The notes under the pieces are model-generated. The model was not told the origin of the DNA and did no database searches. It was given only the letters and a program-made list of their open reading frames with translations. The translations under genes were made by a program, and so were the position numbers. Source: Rhizobium sp. Q54 (GTDB taxonomy: Bacteria; Pseudomonadota; Alphaproteobacteria; Rickettsiales; UBA1997). From it: a DNA stretch of 6,487 bases. The stretch covers positions 1 through 6,487 of the forward strand of contig CAMBFP010000062.1 in assembly GCA_945865745.1 (NCBI GenBank), given 5' to 3'. This document shows positions 1 through 5,243 of this stretch, piece by piece; position 1 is the first letter of the stretch, and the number at the start of each line of letters is the position of its first letter.

Positions 1-5
1 TGTCT

Positions 6-82
6 TGGTTGCGGGGGAAGGATTTGAACCTCCGACCTTCAGGTTATGAGCCTGACAAGCTACCGTGCTGCTCTACCCCGCG
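6..82 (-). tRNA. Initiator tRNA-fMet (anticodon CAU)
   Basis: This 77-base tRNA folds into a full cloverleaf on the minus strand, with the anticodon CAU at 48-46 and an encoded CCA end at 8-6. It is the initiator rather than an elongator Met tRNA for two reasons. The first base of the acceptor stem (C1) faces A72 and cannot pair, and the D stem has A11-U24; both are bacterial initiator hallmarks. The T loop reads TTCAAAT. One oddity is the anticodon stem, TCAGG/CCTGA: it keeps G30-C40 and G31-C39 but has A29-U41 in place of the first of the usual three G-C pairs. The encoded CCA and complete stems argue for a working gene. The upstream side (83-275 on this strand) shows no convincing promoter; TTGCGC with TTAAGT 18 bases later, near 100-127, is the best weak candidate. 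Confidence 0.97.
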
Positions 83-120
83 CCAAGAAAAGTGAAACTT
101 AAGATCTGCATCAAGAGGTG

Positions 121-178
121 GCGCAACCTAGAGATGGGTTATCTAAATGACAAGTGGTTAACTTGAGAAAGATTGCGC
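121..178. other. Set of inverted repeats that could fold as a three-way junction
   Basis: The outer arms GCGCAA (121-126) and TTGCGC (173-178) are perfect complements. They enclose two small hairpins: AGAT/ATCT with loop GGGTT (132-144) and CAAGT/ACTTG with loop GGTTA (151-165). The two hairpins resemble each other in layout and loop. It does not match the conserved cores I know for 5S rRNA, SRP RNA, 6S RNA or tmRNA. It could be the left part of the same repeat element as the palindrome at 192-266, a structured leader of the tRNA-fMet transcript, or chance. No transcription signal is clear. Confidence 0.3.
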
Positions 179-191
179 GATACCTTGGATT

Positions 192-266
192 GGATCTTCG
201 CCTTCGCGGGGATGGCGCTGTAAGTAATTTAATCACTAGCCTCGCCCTTCCCCGCAGGCAAAATCC
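192..266. repeat. REP-like GC-rich imperfect palindrome
   Basis: The two halves are complementary across a 25-base A/T-rich loop. GGAT (192-195) pairs with ATCC (263-266), GCCT (200-203) with AGGC (256-259), GCGGGGA (206-212) with TCCCCGC (249-255), GG (214-215) with CC (246-247), and CG (216-217) with CG (243-244). The left half, read on the minus strand, contains CATCCCCGCGAAGGCG followed by GATCC. This resembles the widespread proteobacterial REP-type repeat with core CCCGCGAAGGCGGG. The right half on the plus strand looks like a second, decayed copy in the opposite orientation. The left half can also fold alone as an 8-bp hairpin (194-213) with loop CTTC. It lies just past the ndk stop codon, so it may protect or end that transcript. 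Its GC content stands out from the surroundings. Confidence 0.6.
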
Positions 267-275
267 AGAGTGAAA

Positions 276-698
276 TTACTCTATGATTTCAGAAGCAGCG
301 AAGAAGAAAGCGATTTCATTCTTAGCATTTTCTAAACTGTCAGAACCGTGAACTGAGTTAGCTTCGATTGAAAGAGCGAACTCTTTGCGGATCGTTCCAG
401 CATCAGCATTTGCAGGGTTTGTTGCGCCCATGATTTCGCGGTTTTTGGCAACAGCGTTTTCACCCTTTAGAACTTGAACTACAACTGGGCCAGAAGTTAT
501 AGACTTCAATAGATCAGCGTAGAATGGGCGTTCACGGTGTACGGCGTAAAATTCACCAGCATTTTTTTCAGAAAGCTGAACTCTTTTTTGAGCGACAATT
601 TTTAATCCAGCATCTTCAAATTTTGTGTTAATTTTTCCGGTAAGGTTTCTTTTGGTCGCGTCTGGTTTAAGTATCGACAATGTCATTTCGGTAGCCAT
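276..698 (-). CDS. ndk: Nucleoside diphosphate kinase
   Basis: Ndk moves the gamma phosphate from ATP to other (d)NDPs through a phospho-histidine and so balances nucleotide triphosphate pools in the cytosol. The protein has 140 residues, close to the usual bacterial length of about 140-143. It starts MATEMTLSILKPDA, with the conserved K11 and P12. The catalytic histidine is H117 in NSVHGSDS, at the same position as in the E. coli enzyme. The stretch GATNPANADAGTIRKEFA (91-108) is the family's nucleotide-binding region, and R55, R87 and R104 fall at sites usually conserved. It starts at ATG, and the upstream bases show no strong Shine-Dalgarno site. The gene diverges from erpA across an 88-base gap and ends just before the REP-like palindrome. 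Nothing suggests damage. Confidence 0.98.
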   Translation of the reverse strand: MATEMTLSILKPDATKRNLTGKINTKFEDAGLKIVAQKRVQLSEKNAGEFYAVHRERPFYADLLKSITSGPVVVQVLKGENAVAKNREIMGATNPANADAGTIRKEFALSIEANSVHGSDSLENAKNEIAFFFAASEIIE

Positions 699-786
699 TT
701 TCTGTAGAAAATTAAAGTTAAAAAAGGGCGCGCAAACTAGGAATCAGCTCTTATTTTCGCAATCATCCAATTCTTAATTTTTAATA

Positions 787-1110
787 ATGAATTCAGTAAC
801 CCTTAGTAATTCAGCGCTGGAGCGCATCAGCGAGATTCAATCGAAAGAAAATAATCACGAAAAATTTTTGCGTGTTTCTATTTCTGGCGGCGGATGTAGC
901 GGCTTTCAATACATCTTCGAGCTAGACGATAAAAGACGCGAAGATGATTTAGAAATTGAAAAAAATATTGCCGTAACCGACGAAACCTCCCTGCCCTTTT
1001 TAAATGGCGCAGAAATTGACTTCGTTAAGGAGCTCGGCGCATCTTATTTCAAAGTTAATAATCCCAACGCCAAAGCCAGTTGCGGTTGCGGCTCTTCATT
1101 CTCAGTTTAA
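787..1110 (+). CDS. erpA: A-type iron-sulfur cluster carrier (ErpA/IscA family)
   Basis: A-type carriers receive Fe-S clusters from the assembly scaffold and hand them to apo-enzymes. The 107-residue protein is the full length for this family. It carries the three cluster-binding cysteines: C37 in SGGGCSGFQY and C99 and C101 in the C-terminal SCGCGSSFSV. The spacing of 61 residues, then one, is as expected. The name erpA rather than iscA is a judgement: no iscS, iscU or hscA is nearby and stand-alone copies in alphaproteobacteria are usually called ErpA. The family assignment is firm. It starts at ATG in an A/T-rich context with no clear Shine-Dalgarno site. Its TAA stop is one base before the glyQ start, so the two genes probably share a transcript and are translationally coupled. 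Its promoter should lie in 699-786, but I could not pick a convincing one. Confidence 0.93.
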   Translation: MNSVTLSNSALERISEIQSKENNHEKFLRVSISGGGCSGFQYIFELDDKRREDDLEIEKNIAVTDETSLPFLNGAEIDFVKELGASYFKVNNPNAKASCGCGSSFSV

Positions 1111-1111
1111 A

Positions 1112-1963
1112 ATGTCTTTCCAAAAAATTATTCTCGATCTGCAAAATTTCTGGGCGGAGCAAGGTTGTGCAATCTTACAGCCCGTTGATATTGAAGTTGG
1201 TGCTGGAACACTTCATCCAGCAACAGTTTTACGTGCACTTGGCAAAAAACCGTGGAAAGTTGCTTACGCGCAGCCAAGTCGCAGACCTACAGACGCAAGA
1301 TATGCACAAAATCCGAATCGACTTAGTCACTATTACCAATTTCAAGTTTTGCTAAAACCAGCACCAAAAAATATTAAAGATCTTTACCTGCAGAGCCTTA
1401 ATTTAATTGGTCTTAACACTAAAAATAATGACATTCGTTTTGTTGAAGATGATTGGGAAAATCCTTCTGTCGGCGCATCAGGACTAGGTTGGGAAGTTTG
1501 GTTTAACGGAATGGAAATCTCACAATTCACTTACATGCAACAAGTTGGCGGCATTGAATGCGAAATAATTCCCGGCGAAATTACTTACGGCTTAGAGCGA
1601 ATCGCCATGCATGTTCAGGAAGTTGACAGCATTTTTGACATTAACTGGAACGGCAAAACAGGAGAAGAAAAAATTACTTACGGCGATGTTTTCAAACAAA
1701 GCGAAATTGAAAACTCTGCTTTCATTTTAGAACATTCAAACATCGCGGCCTTGTTTAAAAATTTTACCGAAAGCAAAGAGCTGTCACAAATTTTAGCAGA
1801 AAAAAATCTGCCCATCCCGGCCTACGAGCAAGCACTCAAAGCTAGTCACATTTTAAACTTACTCGACGCACGCGGAGCAATTTCGGTTACTGAGCGCACC
1901 TCTTACATTGGCCAAATTCGTGGCTTGGTGAAAGCGGCGTGTGAATTAGTAGTTAAAGATTAG
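1112..1963 (+). CDS. glyQ: Glycyl-tRNA synthetase alpha subunit
   Basis: GlyQ is the class II catalytic subunit of the bacterial alpha2beta2 glycyl-tRNA synthetase, which activates glycine; the large beta subunit, GlyS, supplies most tRNA recognition. The protein has 283 residues, the usual size. It begins MSFQKIILDLQNFWAEQGC. It shows the strongly conserved blocks QPVDIEVGAGTLHP (23-36), QPSRRPTDARYAQNPNRL (54-71) with the motif 2 arginines, YYQFQVLLKP (74-83), RFVEDDWENP (109-118), GLGWEVWFNGMEISQFTYMQ (124-143) and GEITYGLERIAM (155-166). The frame stays open upstream to 1004, but family homology starts at the ATG at 1112, directly after the erpA stop, so I use that start. There is no separate Shine-Dalgarno site. 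The partner gene glyS, usually next to glyQ, is not downstream: a convergent aroB follows instead. Confidence 0.97.
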   Translation: MSFQKIILDLQNFWAEQGCAILQPVDIEVGAGTLHPATVLRALGKKPWKVAYAQPSRRPTDARYAQNPNRLSHYYQFQVLLKPAPKNIKDLYLQSLNLIGLNTKNNDIRFVEDDWENPSVGASGLGWEVWFNGMEISQFTYMQQVGGIECEIIPGEITYGLERIAMHVQEVDSIFDINWNGKTGEEKITYGDVFKQSEIENSAFILEHSNIAALFKNFTESKELSQILAEKNLPIPAYEQALKASHILNLLDARGAISVTERTSYIGQIRGLVKAACELVVKD

Positions 1964-2088
1964 CCTCAGGCGCCATCAGTAAAAAGTTAGATATTTGCGC
2001 CAACTAAAAATCCTTAGAATTAGCCAACCAAAATAGCGATTTTTGCTGCTTAAGCATTTATGTTAAGAGAGCTCAAAGAGTTTTTAGT

Positions 2089-3165
2089 CTAGTTATTTAA
2101 AATTTTTTTGAACTCTTCCAGCTTCACATCCTTCTGAATAAAGGCGTCACCGATTTTTTTTAGTAAGATAAAAGTAAGATTTTTGTTCTCATTTTTTTTG
2201 TCTTTGGCGAGATGAGAGATGAGATTTTCTTCATTCCAATTTTTACGGATTTCTTTTGGATCAGTTACAAAGCCACAGTTTTCTAGGTGTTGTGCAATTC
2301 TTTCAAAATCATCTTTAGAAATTAATCCAAAATTTTGCGACATTTTTGCAGCCATTTTCATGCCCATTGCCACCGCTTCGCCGTGCAATATTTCGTTAGA
2401 ATATCCGGTTTCAGTTTCAAAGACGTGACCAAAAGTGTGGCCGAAATTTAACAACATTCTTTCGCCGGATTCATACTCGTCGCGCCCAACTATTTCAGCC
2501 TTCAACTCGCAAGAGCGGGTAATAATTTTTTCTAAAAATTCGACGTCGTGAGTAAAAATTTTTGGATAATTTTTTTCCAAAAATGTGAAGAAATTTTTAT
2601 CACGAATTAGTCCGTATTTTAATACTTCAGCGTAACCAGATCTTAGTTCGCGTTTGGGCAAAGTTTTCAAAAACTCTAAATCGCAGAGTACTAATTTTGG
2701 CTGGTAGAAGCTGCCGATTAAATTTTTTCCAGCCTTTGAATTAATCGCCGTTTTGCCTCCGACCGAGCTATCTACTGCGGCGAGAAGGGTTGTGGGAATT
2801 TGAATGAAATCGATTCCGCGTAATAAAATTGACGCAACAAATCCGGCTAAATCGCCAACTACACCACCGCCGAAAGCGACGATTAGTGATTTGCGATCAA
2901 TGCCTTTGGTTAAAATTTCTTCGCAGATTTTTTCAAAAAATAAAAATGATTTCGTGTTTTCACCAGCGGGAACTATGATCGTTTCTGATTTTGGCAATGT
3001 AGTTTGCAGCCTTGCCAAATGTAACTTGGCAACGTTTTCATCAGTAATAATAAAAATTTTGTTGTAACTTTTTTGCGCTAAAAACTGCGTAAGATTTTCG
3101 AGAGAATTTTGTGCGATGACGATGTCGTAACTTCTATCGCCGAGCTCAACTTTAATTTTCTTCAT
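2089..3165 (-). CDS. aroB: 3-dehydroquinate synthase
   Basis: AroB catalyses the second step of the shikimate pathway. It turns DAHP into 3-dehydroquinate with NAD and a divalent metal, in the cytosol. The 358-residue length is normal. The NAD-binding segment is AFGGGVVGDLAGFVAS (97-112). IPTTLLAAVDSSVGGKTAIN (123-142) and GKNLIGSFYQP (146-156) form the substrate and phosphate site. The three metal ligands are E180 in SGYAEVLKYG, H243 in LLNFGHTFGH and H261 in LHGEAVAMGM. The ATG start overlaps the aroK stop in an ATGA junction (3165-3162), and an AAGGAA site sits 9 bases before it, inside aroK. The C-terminus is lysine-rich, and the gene converges on glyQ across a 125-base gap in which I see no strong terminator. 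Confidence 0.98.
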   Translation of the reverse strand: MKKIKVELGDRSYDIVIAQNSLENLTQFLAQKSYNKIFIITDENVAKLHLARLQTTLPKSETIIVPAGENTKSFLFFEKICEEILTKGIDRKSLIVAFGGGVVGDLAGFVASILLRGIDFIQIPTTLLAAVDSSVGGKTAINSKAGKNLIGSFYQPKLVLCDLEFLKTLPKRELRSGYAEVLKYGLIRDKNFFTFLEKNYPKIFTHDVEFLEKIITRSCELKAEIVGRDEYESGERMLLNFGHTFGHVFETETGYSNEILHGEAVAMGMKMAAKMSQNFGLISKDDFERIAQHLENCGFVTDPKEIRKNWNEENLISHLAKDKKNENKNLTFILLKKIGDAFIQKDVKLEEFKKILNN

Positions 3166-3680
3166 TTCTGTAATTCCTTAATTTTGCTGATGATTTTATT
3201 GATTAAAACTTCGCGATTTGAGTTTGCAGTTTCAAATTTCAAATCTGCTTTTGCGTATATAGGGTAGCGCTTCTCAGCTAATTCTTCTAACACCAATCTT
3301 TTATTTTTATTCTGTAAAAGAGGGCGGTTATTTTTATTGCCGATGCGACGTAAAATTTCTTGAATTGGCGCATCCAACCAAATTGTGATCGCTTTTTCTT
3401 TCAAAATTTCACGCGTTTTTTCGCTCACGAAGCCTCCGCCACCGATGGATAAAACGATTTCTTCGTCGCGTAATGCAATTTCCTTAATAATTTTTTCTTC
3501 AAGTGAACGAAAATATTCTTCGCCATTTTCTGCAAAAATTTCTGGAATGGTTTTACGCTCGCGATCTTCTATTTCATGATCTGAATCGATAAAATAGTGA
3601 CCGAGTTTTTTTGATAATTTTGTGCCAACGGTTGTCTTGCCGACTCCCATTAATCCAACTATCGCAATTATTTTTCTCAC
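3162..3680 (-). CDS. aroK: Shikimate kinase
   Basis: AroK phosphorylates shikimate at the 3-hydroxyl with ATP, the fifth step of the shikimate pathway. The 172-residue protein matches the family length. The P-loop is GLMGVGKTT (9-17). The DSD motif (32-34) supplies D34, which contacts Mg and shikimate. R58 in EEYFRSLE, the glycine run SIGGGGFV (78-85) and R138 in EKRYPIY correspond to shikimate-binding residues. The lid arginine is R119 in NNRPLL. The start is GTG (3680-3678), a few residues before the first beta strand; the next Met, M11, lies inside the P-loop and cannot be the start. The gene is first in the aroK-aroB pair and diverges from the BI-1 gene across 70 bases. A TAAAAT box on the minus strand in that gap is a possible -10 without a good -35. 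Confidence 0.97.
   Translation of the reverse strand: MRKIIAIVGLMGVGKTTVGTKLSKKLGHYFIDSDHEIEDRERKTIPEIFAENGEEYFRSLEEKIIKEIALRDEEIVLSIGGGGFVSEKTREILKEKAITIWLDAPIQEILRRIGNKNNRPLLQNKNKRLVLEELAEKRYPIYAKADLKFETANSNREVLINKIISKIKELQK
3174..3179 (-). promoter_or_regulatory. Likely ribosome binding site of aroB, inside aroK
   Basis: On the minus strand AAGGAA lies near the 3' end of aroK, about 8-9 bases before the aroB ATG. Together with the four-base ATGA overlap, it supports the aroB start and coupled translation of the two genes. Confidence 0.5.
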
Positions 3681-3740
3681 AACTTCTTGAAAAAGATTTT
3701 AGCCGACTTAGATCGCCGGTCTTCCTAATTAACAATTTCA

Positions 3741-3746
3741 AGAGGT
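3741..3746 (+). promoter_or_regulatory. Ribosome binding site of the BI-1 family gene
   Basis: AGAGGT sits four bases before the ATG at 3751, preceded by another A (AAGAGGT). It is the clearest Shine-Dalgarno site in the window and supports that start. Confidence 0.6.
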
Positions 3747-3750
3747 CTCA

Positions 3751-4467
3751 ATGGATTTCAACAGTAAAACTTCTTTTGCTTCTGCAGCAGGAAGAACTTC
3801 AACTTATGACGCTTCATTGCGTGCTTACATGGTAAAAGTTTACAACTTTATGGCCATTGCTTTGGGCCTTTCTGGCGTCACTGCATTTTTAGTTTCGAGC
3901 TCACCAGCTTTGATGCAATTATTTTTCGGATCGCCTTTGGCTTTCGTTGTAATGCTCGCTCCACTTGGTTTCGTAATATTTTTTGCTCACAGGCTGAACA
4001 AAATTTCAGTTGCAAAAGCACAAACATATCTCTGGATTTATTCTGGCTTGATGGGCTTGTCTCTCTCTACGATCTTCGTGGCTTACACCGGAACTAGCGT
4101 TGCTCGCATCTTCTTCATCACTGCTTCAGTTTTTGGCTCGATGAGTCTTTACGGTTACACTACTAAAAAAGATTTAACCGGCATGGGATCATTCCTAATG
4201 ATGGGATTGATTGGTCTAATCATCGCTTCCTTGGTGAACATATTCTTGAAGAGCTCAGCAATGCAATTTGCTCTTTCAGTAATCGGAACTTTTCTCTTCA
4301 TTGGACTAACCGCTTACGACACCCAACGCATCAAACAAACCTACTACCAATTCGCCGGTAATAGCGAAATGGTTGGCAAGGCCGCAGTAATGGGCGCATT
4401 AAACCTCTACATGGACTTCATCAACTTGTTCATCATGTTGTTGCAACTATTCGGCGACAGAAAATAA
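3751..4467 (+). CDS. Bax inhibitor-1 / YccA family inner-membrane protein
   Basis: The 238-residue protein belongs to the BI-1-like (UPF0005) family. These are seven-helix membrane proteins; the bacterial member YetJ leaks calcium in a pH-dependent way, while E. coli YccA interacts with the FtsH protease. The role here is not shown by the sequence. After a polar N-terminus (1-25), hydrophobic segments run at about 30-50, 58-79, 91-111, 117-136, 145-165, 170-189 and 212-234, which gives seven spans. The family signatures are GLTAYDTQRIK (185-195) with D190, and GALNLYMDFINLF (215-227) with D222, acidic residues like those forming the pore latch in YetJ. The ATG start has a good Shine-Dalgarno site. 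The gene stands alone, divergent from aroK, and ends at a strong terminator, so it is likely monocistronic. It is not a specific relative of eukaryotic apoptosis control. Confidence 0.95.
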   Translation: MDFNSKTSFASAAGRTSTYDASLRAYMVKVYNFMAIALGLSGVTAFLVSSSPALMQLFFGSPLAFVVMLAPLGFVIFFAHRLNKISVAKAQTYLWIYSGLMGLSLSTIFVAYTGTSVARIFFITASVFGSMSLYGYTTKKDLTGMGSFLMMGLIGLIIASLVNIFLKSSAMQFALSVIGTFLFIGLTAYDTQRIKQTYYQFAGNSEMVGKAAVMGALNLYMDFINLFIMLLQLFGDRK

Positions 4468-4482
4468 TATTTTTTAAATCAG

Positions 4483-4521
4483 AAAATAGAGCTGAAGCTA
4501 AACTTTCAGCTCTATTTTTTT
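4483..4521 (+). terminator. Rho-independent terminator after the BI-1 family gene
   Basis: AAAATAGAGCTGAA (4483-4496) is fully complementary to TTCAGCTCTATTTT (4505-4518), with an 8-base loop, and the 3' arm runs into seven T's. The core GAGCTGAA/TTCAGCTC is GC-containing and perfect. It lies 16 bases past the stop codon. The A-run on the 5' side means it could also work on the minus strand, but no minus-strand gene ends nearby, so its job is to end the plus-strand transcript before tRNA-Asn. Confidence 0.92.
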
Positions 4522-4591
4522 GTCTATTCTGTCTGGGGTTGATTTACTAGAATCACTTCATAGTTTGCACGCCATTCAAGTTTTTTCATAT

Positions 4592-4666
4592 TCCCTGGTA
4601 GCTCAGTGGTAGAGCAAGTGACTGTTAATCACTTGGTCGGAGGTTCGAATCCTTCCCAGGGAGCCA
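4592..4666 (+). tRNA. tRNA-Asn (anticodon GUU)
   Basis: A complete 75-base cloverleaf. The acceptor stem TCCCTGG pairs with CCAGGGA, the anticodon stem AGTGA pairs with TCACT around the loop CTGTTAA, the T loop is TTCGAAT, the discriminator base is G and CCA is encoded. The anticodon is at 4624-4626. A possible promoter lies upstream: TTGATT (4539-4544) and TAGTTT (4561-4566), 16 bases apart, which is weak. A poorly paired stem (AGCCT/AGGCT, 4678-4696) followed by a T-run at 4705 could end the transcript. The gene marks the border between the housekeeping genes on the left and the gene-poor, accessory stretch on the right. Confidence 0.98.
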
Positions 4667-5243
4667 TATCTTTTTCAAGCCTACAGCCACAAGGCTCCAC
4701 ATGGTTTTTTGATTTTTAGCGCTAGGGGTTCGAACTGATCTCCTTTCTCCTTACACATCGCCTTCCAATCAATATAATCAAAGCTTCTAAGACATTTATA
4801 TCACTTGGCTTTGGAGAGTATACTCAAGCGATTTCAAGCTGAAATTGGTGCTAGAAAAAATGTGGAAGTTGGGAATTTTTTGATCTTATTTTTTAAGAAA
4901 TATTTGCTGAGCTGCTGATTCTGTAGACTTGCTCAAAGTTCAGTAGCAGTGGAGATTTGGAGAAAAATACTTTGCAAGAAGGTAGTGCAAAACTTCACAA
5001 GGTTTTTATCTAAGTTTTTAAAACCGCCTGAGCATAAAAAATTTCGAATTTAGTCTAATTTCAACTAGTATTTAAACAACTCACACTTGGGAAGTAATAA
5101 AATCAGGAGTTGGTTAGTTCGAAAAGTGCCTTGGTAGAAGGCTTACATTTCGAACTAACATAAGAGAAGAGTTAATTAACCACCTATCATCACAAAAAAA
5201 CAAATAACTCTATTTAAAATCTCTTTCAGCCGATGGGTATATG
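4667..5243. other. Gene-free stretch of 577 bases with many short inverted repeats
   Basis: I find no credible coding region here on either strand; the longest open stretch is about 40 codons (minus strand, roughly 4674-4793) without a recognisable family. Several short complementary pairs occur: AGCCT/AGGCT (4678-4696), GCTGCTGA/TCAGTAGC (4911-4918 and 4940-4947, one G-T pair), TTTGCA/TGCAAA (4971-4991), GGTTTT/AAAACC (5001-5025), CAACTC/GAGTTG (5077-5112), the 47-base hairpin at 5113-5159, and the palindrome GTTAATTAAC (5171-5180). The stretch lies between tRNA-Asn and the 3' end of the DUF4238-like gene. It may be decayed DNA at an island edge, a 3' untranslated region or an unrecognised RNA gene; the sequence does not decide. 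Confidence 0.5.
5113..5159. repeat. 47-base long-stem hairpin (inverted repeat)
   Basis: GTTAGTTCGAAA (5113-5124) is perfectly complementary to TTTCGAACTAAC (5148-5159). Inside, after one A-A mismatch, GT pairs with AC (5126-5127 and 5145-5146). A TT bulge follows, then GCCTT (5128-5132) pairs with AAGGC (5138-5142) around the loop GGTAG. That gives 19 base pairs in 47 bases. No T-run follows on either strand, so it is not a standard intrinsic terminator. It lies 84 bases beyond the stop codon of the DUF4238-like gene. It could be a dispersed palindromic element, a protein or recombinase binding site, or an RNA structure in the 3' region of that gene. Confidence 0.75.

Noticed and set aside
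83..275. A known stable RNA (5S rRNA, 6S RNA, SRP RNA or tmRNA) upstream of tRNA-fMet
   Set aside because: I looked for the conserved cores (5S CCGAAC, SRP GGAAGGAAGCAGCC-like loop, tmRNA TTCGA T arm and tag reading frame) on both strands and found none. The GC-rich part is better explained as a REP-like palindrome.
1004..1111. N-terminal extension of glyQ by 36 codons
   Set aside because: It overlaps the conserved C-terminus of erpA in another frame and has no family similarity; glyQ homology starts at the ATG at 1112.
1964..2088. Bidirectional terminator between glyQ and aroB
   Set aside because: Only short, imperfect stems occur (for example CTTAA/TTAAG near 2051-2069 and CTC/GAG before TTTTT near 2073-2085). 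None is strong enough to call.
2219..3579. Several plus-strand open frames within aroB and aroK
   Set aside because: They are antisense shadows of well-conserved genes, serine- and lysine-rich with no family likeness.
4725..4760. A second tRNA or att remnant suggested by GGGGTTCGAACT
   Set aside because: The bases on either side of TTCGAAC cannot form a T stem on either strand, and the sequence does not match the tRNA-Asn 3' end beyond the TTCGAA core.
4674..4793. Minus-strand open stretch of about 40 codons, possibly an integrase remnant
   Set aside because: No recombinase motif (no HxxRH or catalytic Tyr context) is visible, no start with a ribosome site is present, and an open frame of this length is expected by chance.
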